DNA of 12,723 nt, taken from positions 1 to 12,723 of the forward strand of contig CAAGGJ010000043.1 of NCBI GenBank assembly GCA_900769345.1, given 5' to 3'. A program made the translations under genes and the position numbers. This DNA is from Bacteroidales bacterium. GTDB lineage: Bacteria > Bacteroidota > Bacteroidia > Bacteroidales > Muribaculaceae. The notes beneath the pieces are model-generated. The model saw only the letters and a program-made list of their open reading frames with translations, had not been told where the DNA came from and searched no databases. Shown piece by piece: positions 6,872 through 12,723 of the stretch (position 1 is the stretch's first letter; each line of letters begins with the position of its first letter).

Positions 6872-8683
6872 ATGGCAAACCAATTGGTAGAAATGGTGTC
6901 GCGCAATGCAGCGAAGTATGGCGACCGAGAAGCGATAAGATATCAAGATTATAAGACTCACGAGTGGATAAGTATGTCGTGGGACAACTTTAAGCGTCAG
7001 GTCGAGAGAATGGCGTTGTCGCTCGAGATGTTGGGCGTGGGAGAAACCGACAAGATAGCCCTATTCTCGCAGAACTGCCCCGGATTGGTAGTATCGCACT
7101 TTGCGGCATTTACCAATCGCGCAGTGACCGTGCCTATCTATGCCACGAGCAGCCGCGAGGAAGTGGTGTTTATCACCGAAGATGCCGGAGCAAAATTGCT
7201 TTTTGTGGGCGATCAGCGCCAATATGAAGTGGCAATACGTGTGGTGGAAACAGTAAAAAGCATAAAACATATCATTCTATACGACCCCGACATCAAGTTG
7301 GTGAAGGGCGACAAGATGTCGATGTATTGGGACGATATGTTGGCTCTCTCGGAGGCAGCAAGCGAAGAAAATTGCGCCAATGTGGTACGCCGCAAGGAAG
7401 AAGCCGAGCCGGGCGATTTGGCATTTCTTATTTACACCTCAGGCACCACCGGACGCCCCAAAGGTGTGATGATATGCCACGAGAACTTCGATGTGCAGTT
7501 TGAGATACACAAGAAACGCTTGCCATTCCTCAGCGATGAAGACGTATCGCTATCGTTCTTGCCGTTGTCGCACGTATTTGAGTTGGCGTGGTCGTTTGTG
7601 TGTTTGAGCATAGGTATTCACTTGGTGCTCAACTATAATCCGAAGGTAATACAAGACACCTTGAAGGAAATTCACCCCACATGTATGTGTTCGGTGCCTC
7701 GTTTCTGGGAGAAAGTGTATGCTGCAGTGATGGAAAAGATGCGCAAGAGTCCGAAGGTGGTGAAGATGCTAATGAAAGAAGCCATCACAGTGGGCATACG
7801 ACGCAATGTGACCTATATAGGCAACGGGCTTCCGGTGCCTAAGGTGCTTGAAATGCGCTATAAGACCCTCGACAAGATGGTTCTGAGCAAGGTACGCGAG
7901 GCAATAGGCATAGACAAGCGCACGATATTCCCCACAGCAGGCGCAGCTCTAAGCGACAATATCACAGCATTTTTGCGCGGTATCGACCTGCCCATCTATA
8001 TAGGTTATGGATTGACCGAAACTACGGCATCGGTGTCGTTCTTTAAGGAATCCGGCTACCGCATAGGCACCATAGGCACACCACTCGAAACCCTCGACGT
8101 GAAGATAGGTGAGAACAACGAAATATTGGTGAAAGGACCGTCGATAATGAAGGGATATTACAATCGACCTGAAGAGACGGCAGTAGCCTTTACCGAGGAC
8201 GGCTATTTTCGCACCGGCGATGCGGGTCGCATCACCGACCGAGGCGAATTGGTGATAACCGAACGCCTTAAGGACCTGTTTAAGACCTCAAACGGCAAGT
8301 ATATAGCTCCACAGGCACTCGAATCGCTGCTCGGCGAAGACCAGCTGATAGAGCAAGTGGCAGTGATAGGCGACCAGCGTAAGTTTGTGACCGCACTGAT
8401 AGTGCCCGCCTACGATGCCGTGCGAGCCTATGCCGACAAGAACAAGATAGGCTACAACGATATGGAAGATTTGCTCAAGAATGAGAAAATTATAGAGATG
8501 TATATGGAGAACATCGATGCACTTCAAGTGGATTTTGCGGCTTATCATCAGATAAAGCGTATCACACTGTTGCCCAAGCCATTCTCGATGGAAACAGGCG
8601 AGTTGACCAATACACTCAAGGTTCGCCGCAATGTGGTGGCAAAGAATTTCAAGGAAGAGATAGATGCAATGTATGCATATTAA
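6872..8683 (+). CDS. Long-chain acyl-CoA synthetase (AMP-forming)
   Basis: The enzyme activates fatty acids through an acyl-adenylate and transfers them to CoA. The 603-residue sequence has the adenylate-forming motifs in order: IYTSGTTGRPKG (187-198) for ATP phosphate binding, IGYGLTETTA (377-386), GYFRTGD (444-450) with the ribose-binding Asp, ERLKD (464-468) at the hinge, and a C-terminal LTNTLKVRRN with the catalytic Lys583. The FPTAGAALSD block near 353 replaces the commoner SGGAPL form. Layout and length match the bacterial FadD15-like long-chain group. The start is the ATG at 6872 (MANQLVEM); a longer frame from GTG 6842 would begin inside the -7 element. It is monocistronic, closed by a strong terminator, and diverges from xpt. 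Chain-length preference cannot be read from sequence. Confidence 0.92.
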   Translation: MANQLVEMVSRNAAKYGDREAIRYQDYKTHEWISMSWDNFKRQVERMALSLEMLGVGETDKIALFSQNCPGLVVSHFAAFTNRAVTVPIYATSSREEVVFITEDAGAKLLFVGDQRQYEVAIRVVETVKSIKHIILYDPDIKLVKGDKMSMYWDDMLALSEAASEENCANVVRRKEEAEPGDLAFLIYTSGTTGRPKGVMICHENFDVQFEIHKKRLPFLSDEDVSLSFLPLSHVFELAWSFVCLSIGIHLVLNYNPKVIQDTLKEIHPTCMCSVPRFWEKVYAAVMEKMRKSPKVVKMLMKEAITVGIRRNVTYIGNGLPVPKVLEMRYKTLDKMVLSKVREAIGIDKRTIFPTAGAALSDNITAFLRGIDLPIYIGYGLTETTASVSFFKESGYRIGTIGTPLETLDVKIGENNEILVKGPSIMKGYYNRPEETAVAFTEDGYFRTGDAGRITDRGELVITERLKDLFKTSNGKYIAPQALESLLGEDQLIEQVAVIGDQRKFVTALIVPAYDAVRAYADKNKIGYNDMEDLLKNEKIIEMYMENIDALQVDFAAYHQIKRITLLPKPFSMETGELTNTLKVRRNVVAKNFKEEIDAMYAY

Positions 8684-8713
8684 GCAATCTTAAAGTAATA
8701 GAACATAACTGAC

Positions 8714-8755
8714 TCCGGCGCCCGCTCGAAGAGAGATGGCGCCGGAAATATTTTT
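8714..8755 (+). terminator. Intrinsic terminator after the acyl-CoA ligase gene
   Basis: A perfect 9-base stem, TCCGGCGCC (8714-8722) with GGCGCCGGA (8738-8746), is followed by AATATTTTT. It lies 30 bases after the stop codon. Confidence 0.88.
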
Positions 8756-8801
8756 GCACCTCGAGATGATGATTTTTCAGTCTGTAAGGCGAGTGGGGAT
8801 A

Positions 8802-8832
8802 TTGTGAGAATGGGTAATTTGCATTAACTTTG
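8802..8832 (+). promoter_or_regulatory. Promoter of the GH43 gene
   Basis: TTG at 8802-8804 and TAACTTTG at 8825-8832 lie 20 bases apart. The leader would be about 35 bases. No operator repeat is obvious. Confidence 0.72.
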
Positions 8833-8873
8833 TGTAAATGAATTGAATCATAAACCAAAATAACGAAGAAACG

Positions 8874-10400
8874 ATGAAGAAAAGTGTAATTACTGCCATT
8901 TTAGCCATAGTGGCTTTTGCGCAAGGCATTTGTCAGGCGCAAGTGGAGTTTAGCAATCCTATTATTCCCGGATTTCACCCCGACCCGAGCATCTGCAGGG
9001 TGGGCGATGACTATTATATAGTCAATTCTACATTCCAATATTTCCCCGGAGTGCCTATCTATCATAGTCGCGACCTTGCCAACTGGCATCAGATAGGCAA
9101 TGTGCTAAATCGAGAAAGTCAACTGCAATTGGGCACATCCTCGTCGTGGGACGGCATCTATGCGCCTACTATTCGCTACAATGACGGCGTTTTCTATATG
9201 GTAACCACCAATCTGAGTGGCAGGGGAAACTTTTTTGTAACCGCGACCAATCCTGCAGGGCCGTGGAGTGAGCCTATATGGCTGAAGCAAGGAGGTATCG
9301 ATCCCTCGTTTTACTTTGAGAATGGGCGTTGCTATATGGTAAGCAATCCCGGCAACAAAATAGTGCTTTGTGAGATAGATCCCAAGACCGGCGAGCAGCT
9401 TACGCCGAGTAGAGCTATATGGGGCGGCACGGGTGGCCGATATCCCGAGGGCCCGCACATCTATCGTAAAGATGGATATTACTATCTGCTGATATCGGAA
9501 GGTGGCACAGAGATAGCACACGGCCTGACCATAGCGCGTAGTCGCAATATTGAAGGTCCGTATGAATCGAATCCCGCCAATCCGATACTGACTCACTGCT
9601 CTGTGAAGGCCCAATATAGCCATATACAAGGTACCGGACACGGCGATTTGATACAGTCGACCGATGGACGCTGGTGGGTGGTGTTCTTGGCATATCGCAA
9701 CTATTCGGGAGTGCATCATCTTGGGCGTGAGACTTTTATAGCACCAGTGGAGTGGAAGGACGGCGGATGGCCGGTGGTGAATGGCGGTAAGCCTATAGAA
9801 GAGCATTTCAAATGTGCCGCTCTGCCAGAGTCGGCATCGATGGCACCGATGTTCCCTGCTCGTAGCAAGAATGCTTTGGGCTGTGAGTGGATATACATAC
9901 AAAATCCTATCGAGGATAACTATAAGGTGATGGGCGACAACACGATACGCCTTACAGCAGCCGGCACACTCGATGCAAACAATAAGCCTACCTTTGTGGG
10001 ACGTCGCCAAGAAGCGGTGAAAACATCGTTTGGAACCACAGTAGACTGTGCATCGCTCGGCAAGGGTTCGCGTGCGGGCATCACGGTTTACCAAATCAGA
10101 GACGGTCATGCCGAAGTGTACTGTGAAGGTAAGGATGTGGTGGCACGAATGCGATTGAAATCGCTCGATGTGGAACTTGGCAGAATAAAGGGAGTAGCGC
10201 GTGGCGGGGAAGTTGAAATTAGAGTAGATGCCGATGAGTCGCGTTATCACTTTATGTGTAAAACCGCCAAGGGCTGGCAAGAAGTAGGTTCGGTGGAGTG
10301 CTCGCTGCTGAGCACCGAAGTGGCAGGCGGCTTTACGGGCGTTATCTTAGGACTGTATGCTGAGGGAAGCGGTACGGCAGTTTTTGAGCTTCCGGAGTGA
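8874..10400 (+). CDS. Secreted glycoside hydrolase family 43 (beta-xylosidase/alpha-L-arabinofuranosidase type)
   Basis: Residues 1-22 are a signal peptide (MKKSVITAILAIVAFAQGICQA, cut before QVEF); there is no lipobox, so the enzyme is probably periplasmic. Residues about 26-300 form the GH43 five-bladed propeller, with base D37 in GFHPDPS, pKa-tuning D143 in GGIDPSFYF and acid E192 in RYPEGPHIY; H256 in GTGHGDL is the usual central histidine. Residues about 325-508 look like the C-terminal beta-sandwich found in xylosidase/arabinofuranosidase subfamilies. Expected substrates are xylo- or arabino-oligosaccharides with inversion of configuration. The gene has its own promoter and no SusC/SusD or other glycosidase beside it here, so it is an isolated salvage enzyme. 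Exact specificity is unsure. Confidence 0.9.
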   Translation: MKKSVITAILAIVAFAQGICQAQVEFSNPIIPGFHPDPSICRVGDDYYIVNSTFQYFPGVPIYHSRDLANWHQIGNVLNRESQLQLGTSSSWDGIYAPTIRYNDGVFYMVTTNLSGRGNFFVTATNPAGPWSEPIWLKQGGIDPSFYFENGRCYMVSNPGNKIVLCEIDPKTGEQLTPSRAIWGGTGGRYPEGPHIYRKDGYYYLLISEGGTEIAHGLTIARSRNIEGPYESNPANPILTHCSVKAQYSHIQGTGHGDLIQSTDGRWWVVFLAYRNYSGVHHLGRETFIAPVEWKDGGWPVVNGGKPIEEHFKCAALPESASMAPMFPARSKNALGCEWIYIQNPIEDNYKVMGDNTIRLTAAGTLDANNKPTFVGRRQEAVKTSFGTTVDCASLGKGSRAGITVYQIRDGHAEVYCEGKDVVARMRLKSLDVELGRIKGVARGGEVEIRVDADESRYHFMCKTAKGWQEVGSVECSLLSTEVAGGFTGVILGLYAEGSGTAVFELPE

Positions 10401-10585
10401 AATTAATAGAAGGCATCAGCGATAATTGTTGAAAAGGAATTATCGAATATAATGAGCTAAACATTAAAATGTCATTTTATATTTTTCAGCAAAAGTATAA
10501 AATGGCATTTTAATAATTTGTGATTTTCTAAACTTAGTTCAAGTAAATACTGCTCGATAATCGTGGGAGATAGAAAGTTATAATA
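10401..10585. other. AT-rich intergenic region after GH43 holding a double palindrome
   Basis: No gene was found. The notable content is a paired 13-base palindrome at 10466-10511, described separately. No clear terminator for the GH43 gene is visible. Confidence 0.5.
10464..10513. promoter_or_regulatory. Paired palindromic operator-like sites around a minus-strand -7 motif
   Basis: AAAATGTCATTTT (10466-10478) and AAAATGGCATTTT (10499-10511) are each palindromic about the central base, and together form an 18-base inverted repeat with TTA/TAA flanks. Their centres are 33 bases apart, about three helical turns. Between them the minus strand reads TACTTTTG (10490-10497), a -7 match. One site would lie just upstream of the -7 and the other over the first transcribed bases, the arrangement of an autoregulated repressor promoter. 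No gene follows on the minus strand, so it is an orphan. A 50-base hairpin is the alternative reading. Confidence 0.55.
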
Positions 10586-10792
10586 TTGTCTCGAGAGACA
10601 TTGTTACCGGGGAATTCAATTGTTGTGTTTTCGTCGGAATACGCAGGGCAGGCAAGTCTTTTTGTTCTCTACGAAAAGAGGCAACAATTACTTCGTGAGG
10701 GGCATAGTTGGGAAGGAATGTTCTATTATGGATGTGAGAAGTTTGCCCGGCGTATGGCAGACAGCAAAATTAACTGTCGGGAAATGTTATAA
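10586..10792 (+). CDS. Unrecognised short ORF or gene remnant
   Basis: The frame is 68 codons from a TTG start, and no good promoter or ribosome site precedes it. The product reads like a real globular fragment (YAGQASLFVLYEKRQQLL, then GMFYYGCEKFARRMADS) with mixed charge and two Cys, but I do not recognise a family. It lies alone between GH43 and asd on the same strand. It may be the surviving end of a decayed gene, perhaps of the unit once controlled by the nearby operators; it may equally be non-coding. Confidence 0.3.
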   Translation: MSRETLLPGNSIVVFSSEYAGQASLFVLYEKRQQLLREGHSWEGMFYYGCEKFARRMADSKINCREML

Positions 10793-10828
10793 ATCGTAAT
10801 GAGAATTATAATAAAAGTGTTCAATATG

Positions 10829-10859
10829 TTGTATTCGAAGTAAAAAAATGATAACTTTG
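10829..10859 (+). promoter_or_regulatory. asd promoter
   Basis: TTG at 10829-10831 and TAACTTTG at 10852-10859 are separated by 20 bases, with the start codon at 10891. The leader would be about 25 bases, with no room for a lysine riboswitch. Confidence 0.75.
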
Positions 10860-10890
10860 CACGCTGAAAATCAATAAAAACGAAAAGAGA

Positions 10891-11910
10891 ATGAAGATTG
10901 CAATAGTAGGCGCCAGTGGCGCAGTGGGGCAGGAATTCCTACGTGTGCTCGATGAGCAGAATTTTCCGTTCGACGAAATGGTGTTGTTTGGGTCGAAGCG
11001 CAGTGCGGGCCGAGCATACACATTCCGCGGAAAGGAATACATTGTGAAAGAGCTTCAGCACAACGATGACTTTAAGGATGTGGACATAGCCTTTACATCG
11101 GCAGGAGCCGGCACCTCGAAAGAGTATGCAGAAACCATCACAAAGTATGGTGCGATAATGATAGACAATAGCAGCGCGTTCCGCATGGATGAGGACGTGC
11201 CATTGGTGGTGCCTGAAGTTAACGGCGATGATGCATTCAACACGCCGCGCAACATAATAGCCAATCCCAACTGTACAACCATACAGATGGTGGTGGCATT
11301 GAAGCCAATCAACGACATAAGCAAGATAAAGCGAGTGCATGTGGCAACATATCAGGCAGCCAGCGGTGCAGGAGCTGTGGCTATGCAAGAGCTAATCAAT
11401 CAGTATGCCGAGATAGCTGCAGGCAAAGAGCCAACCGTTGAGAAGTTTGCTTACCAATTGGCTTACAACGTGATACCTCACATCGACGTTTTCCAAGACA
11501 ACGACTACACAAAGGAGGAAATGAAGATGTTCAACGAGACACGCAAGATAATGCACGAGCCGGAGATATGCGTGAGTGCGATGTGTGTGCGTGTGCCGGT
11601 GATGCGAGCACACAGTGAGGCTATCTGGATAGAGACCGAGCGCAAGATTACGCCCGCCGAGGCTCGTGAAGCATTCTCGAAGGCAGAAGGTGTGGTGGTA
11701 GTGGACAATCCTGCTGAGAAGGAATATCCTATGCCATTGTTTGTGGCAGATAAGGATCCTGTGTATGTGGGTCGTATCCGCGAAGATTTGGCAAACGAAA
11801 ACGGGCTCTCATTCTGGATTGTAGGCGACCAAATAAAGAAAGGTGCCGCACTCAATGCAGTGCAGATAGCACAATATATGCTAAAGCACGGTTGGACACC
11901 TAAGCACTAA
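10891..11910 (+). CDS. asd: Aspartate-semialdehyde dehydrogenase
   Basis: The enzyme reduces L-aspartyl phosphate to aspartate semialdehyde with NADPH, the branch point to lysine/diaminopimelate and to threonine, methionine and isoleucine. The 339-residue length is normal for the shorter, Gram-positive-like subgroup. GASGAVG at 7-13 is the nucleotide loop; SAGAGTSKEYA (70-80) and IDNSSAFRM (91-99) are standard; the catalytic C128 is in NPNCTT; QAASGAGAVAM (155-165) holds Q155; and the catalytic H241 is in RAHSEA. The C-terminal GDQIKKGAALNAVQIA is also typical. It has its own promoter and terminator, so it is expressed alone. No lysC or dap gene is adjacent. Confidence 0.97.
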   Translation: MKIAIVGASGAVGQEFLRVLDEQNFPFDEMVLFGSKRSAGRAYTFRGKEYIVKELQHNDDFKDVDIAFTSAGAGTSKEYAETITKYGAIMIDNSSAFRMDEDVPLVVPEVNGDDAFNTPRNIIANPNCTTIQMVVALKPINDISKIKRVHVATYQAASGAGAVAMQELINQYAEIAAGKEPTVEKFAYQLAYNVIPHIDVFQDNDYTKEEMKMFNETRKIMHEPEICVSAMCVRVPVMRAHSEAIWIETERKITPAEAREAFSKAEGVVVVDNPAEKEYPMPLFVADKDPVYVGRIREDLANENGLSFWIVGDQIKKGAALNAVQIAQYMLKHGWTPKH

Positions 11911-11942
11911 TATCCGCCGTTTAAGGCAAATAAGTTATAATC

Positions 11943-11978
11943 AGGGCATTATCGCATTAGCGTGGTAGTGCCCTTTTT
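11943..11978 (+). terminator. asd intrinsic terminator
   Basis: AGGGCA (11943-11948) pairs with TGCCCT (11969-11974), extended inward through an imperfect middle to CGC/GCG around an ATTA loop, and is followed by TTTTT. It begins 33 bases after the asd stop codon. Confidence 0.8.
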
Positions 11979-11983
11979 CGTGA

Positions 11984-12056
11984 GCAAGCGTCGGCGGATT
12001 TCATAAATCAGCCTCGCCGAGGCTGTGCGGCGGTTAGGCTTGCGTCCGACGTTTTT
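11984..12056. repeat. Hairpin-rich element with alternative outer stems
   Basis: The core, CAGCCTCG (12009-12016), one C, CGAGGCTG (12018-12025), is a perfect palindrome. Outside it GCAAGC (11984-11989) can pair with GCTTGC (12038-12043), or CGTCGG (11989-11994) with CCGACG (12046-12051). The two outer pairings cross and so compete or form a pseudoknot. TTTTT follows the second, so it could act as a back-up terminator. Confidence 0.5.
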
Positions 12057-12209
12057 CTCGTATTTACACAATATTTCAGGCGCCAATTTGCTTTGGAGGG
12101 CGGGTTTTAACACGGATAACACAATGGATTTCACGGATTTGCACATGATTTAGGCGCGTATTTTTCGCAATTTGTGAAGCTAATTTGTGAAAATCTGTGT
12201 TCTCATTTG

Positions 12210-12259
12210 TTGCAAATAGTTGCAAAAATTAGGCGAAAATGCTTGCAAAAAGTTGCAAA
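12210..12259. repeat. Two pairs of TTGCAAA repeats at helical spacing
   Basis: TTGCAAA occurs at 12210, 12220, 12243 and 12253. Within each pair the copies are 10 bases apart (linkers TAG and AAG), and the pairs are 33 bases apart. The TTGCAA core is itself palindromic. The pattern resembles multi-copy protein-binding sites, but no function is known. Confidence 0.5.
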
Positions 12260-12360
12260 ATGACAGTTAATTGCCTGAATGCTAATGTTTTCTGGTTTTC
12301 GCTAAAATCGAGTGGTCTTATATGTCCTCTCTGCTATTTGAGTGAGGGGGATACTGGGCG

Positions 12361-12723
12361 GTGAAAAGAATAAGGACATTGTCGCTCACGCGGTAATGTC
12401 CTTTCTTCGTATGACGGGCACGTCATACATCTGTGGTGAAAGTCCACAAGGGGCGTAGTTGCCGACGACCCCCGTAGCGACTTGCAAGTTTCAAGTGGCG
12501 ACGCTTGGGAGAGAAGAAGCAATAGCGAAATCGTGGCTCGACGGACAGAAATCTGATACAAAGGCGTATCAAGCGGACAAGCTGGCGAAAGGCAGCAAAA
12601 TCCCAAAGGCAACCGTAACCTTGATGCGTAAATCAGGCGAGTAAACGAGGAAAGATGTATGACTTATCCCGCGAGGTCTCGGCAGTCCGCAAGGGCAGTA
12701 ACAACGAATGCCGAGAAGTCAGC
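12361..12723 (+). ncRNA. Group II intron RNA, 5' part (continues beyond the window)
   Basis: The stretch is densely structured, with no real ORF, and resembles domain I of bacterial group II introns. Visible stems are AAGGACATT/AATGTCCTT (12372-12380 with 12395-12403), GTATGACG/CGTCATAC (12409-12416 with 12421-12428), TGTGG/CCACA around a TGAAAGT loop (12432-12448) and TCTCGGCA/TGCCGAGA (12677-12684 with 12709-12716). The phrases GTGGTGAAAGTCCAC and GCCGAGAAGTCAGC are ones I associate with such introns. The 5' boundary is set at the GTGAAAAG at 12361 as the best approximation to GUGYG, and is uncertain by tens of bases. The reverse transcriptase/maturase ORF and domains V-VI must lie to the right. 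Confidence 0.7.

Larger units (their letters stand above)
11979..12360. other. Non-coding region between asd and the group II intron
   Basis: No supported gene. It holds a hairpin-rich element (11984-12056), degenerate CACGGAT-type runs (about 12108-12152), a doubled AATTTGTGAA (near 12169 and 12184) and two pairs of TTGCAAA (12210-12259). Short open frames on both strands cross these repeats and look spurious. Confidence 0.55.

Noticed and set aside
9105..10280. 391-codon minus-strand frame antisense to GH43
   Set aside because: It is a shadow of the GH43 gene, whose catalytic residues and signal peptide are intact on the plus strand; the antisense product has no recognisable domain and an unnatural Cys/His/Arg composition.
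11949..12146. 65-codon minus-strand frame after asd
   Set aside because: It overlaps the asd terminator and the hairpin element; there is no promoter or family resemblance.
12459..12644. 61-codon frame inside the intron region
   Set aside because: It overlaps the structured domain I-like RNA stems and reads through them; composition is unlike the host proteins, and such frames are a common spurious call in group II introns.

Overview
The window looks like a Bacteroidota chromosome, most likely order Bacteroidales (gut-type, Prevotella/Muribaculum-like; the genus cannot be fixed from here). Four upstream regions carry the Bacteroidota-type promoter, TAnnTTTG at -7 with TTG/TTTG about 20 bases upstream. 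Shine-Dalgarno sequences are weak or absent, and the gene products are typical of the group.

Layout. (1) 1-1606 is accessory: the 3' end of an RHS/YD-repeat gene whose AT-rich C-terminus carries a HEARH zinc-protease motif, followed one base later by a signal-peptide protein, its likely immunity partner. (2) 1607-2232 is non-coding and dominated by a roughly 250-base imperfect palindrome. (3) 2233-3351 is a housekeeping unit: promoter, a leader with a terminator-like hairpin, greA, a HIT-family hydrolase gene and a strong closing hairpin. (4) 3457-6541 is a minus-strand run of xpt, an NCS2 xanthine/uracil permease gene and an M20 deacylase gene. The first two form a xanthine uptake and salvage pair; the link to the M20 enzyme is unclear. 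(5) Divergently, 6810-8755 holds a promoter, an acyl-CoA synthetase gene and an intrinsic terminator. (6) 8802-10400 holds a promoter and a secreted GH43 glycosidase without visible SusCD partners. (7) 10401-10828 contains two copies of a 13-base palindrome spaced three helical turns apart, and an unrecognised short ORF. (8) 10829-11978 is promoter, asd and terminator. (9) 11979-12360 is non-coding, with a hairpin-rich element, spaced TTGCAAA repeats and degenerate CACGGAT-type repeats. (10) From about 12361 to the window end is the 5' part of what looks like a group II intron RNA; any reverse transcriptase ORF lies outside.

The metabolic genes (asd, xpt, permease, greA, acyl-CoA ligase) look like ordinary core genome. 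The points of interest are the RHS toxin/partner pair, the long palindrome, the greA leader attenuator, the orphan double operator and the intron with repeats at the right end. I saw no CRISPR array, tRNA, rRNA or IS transposase.
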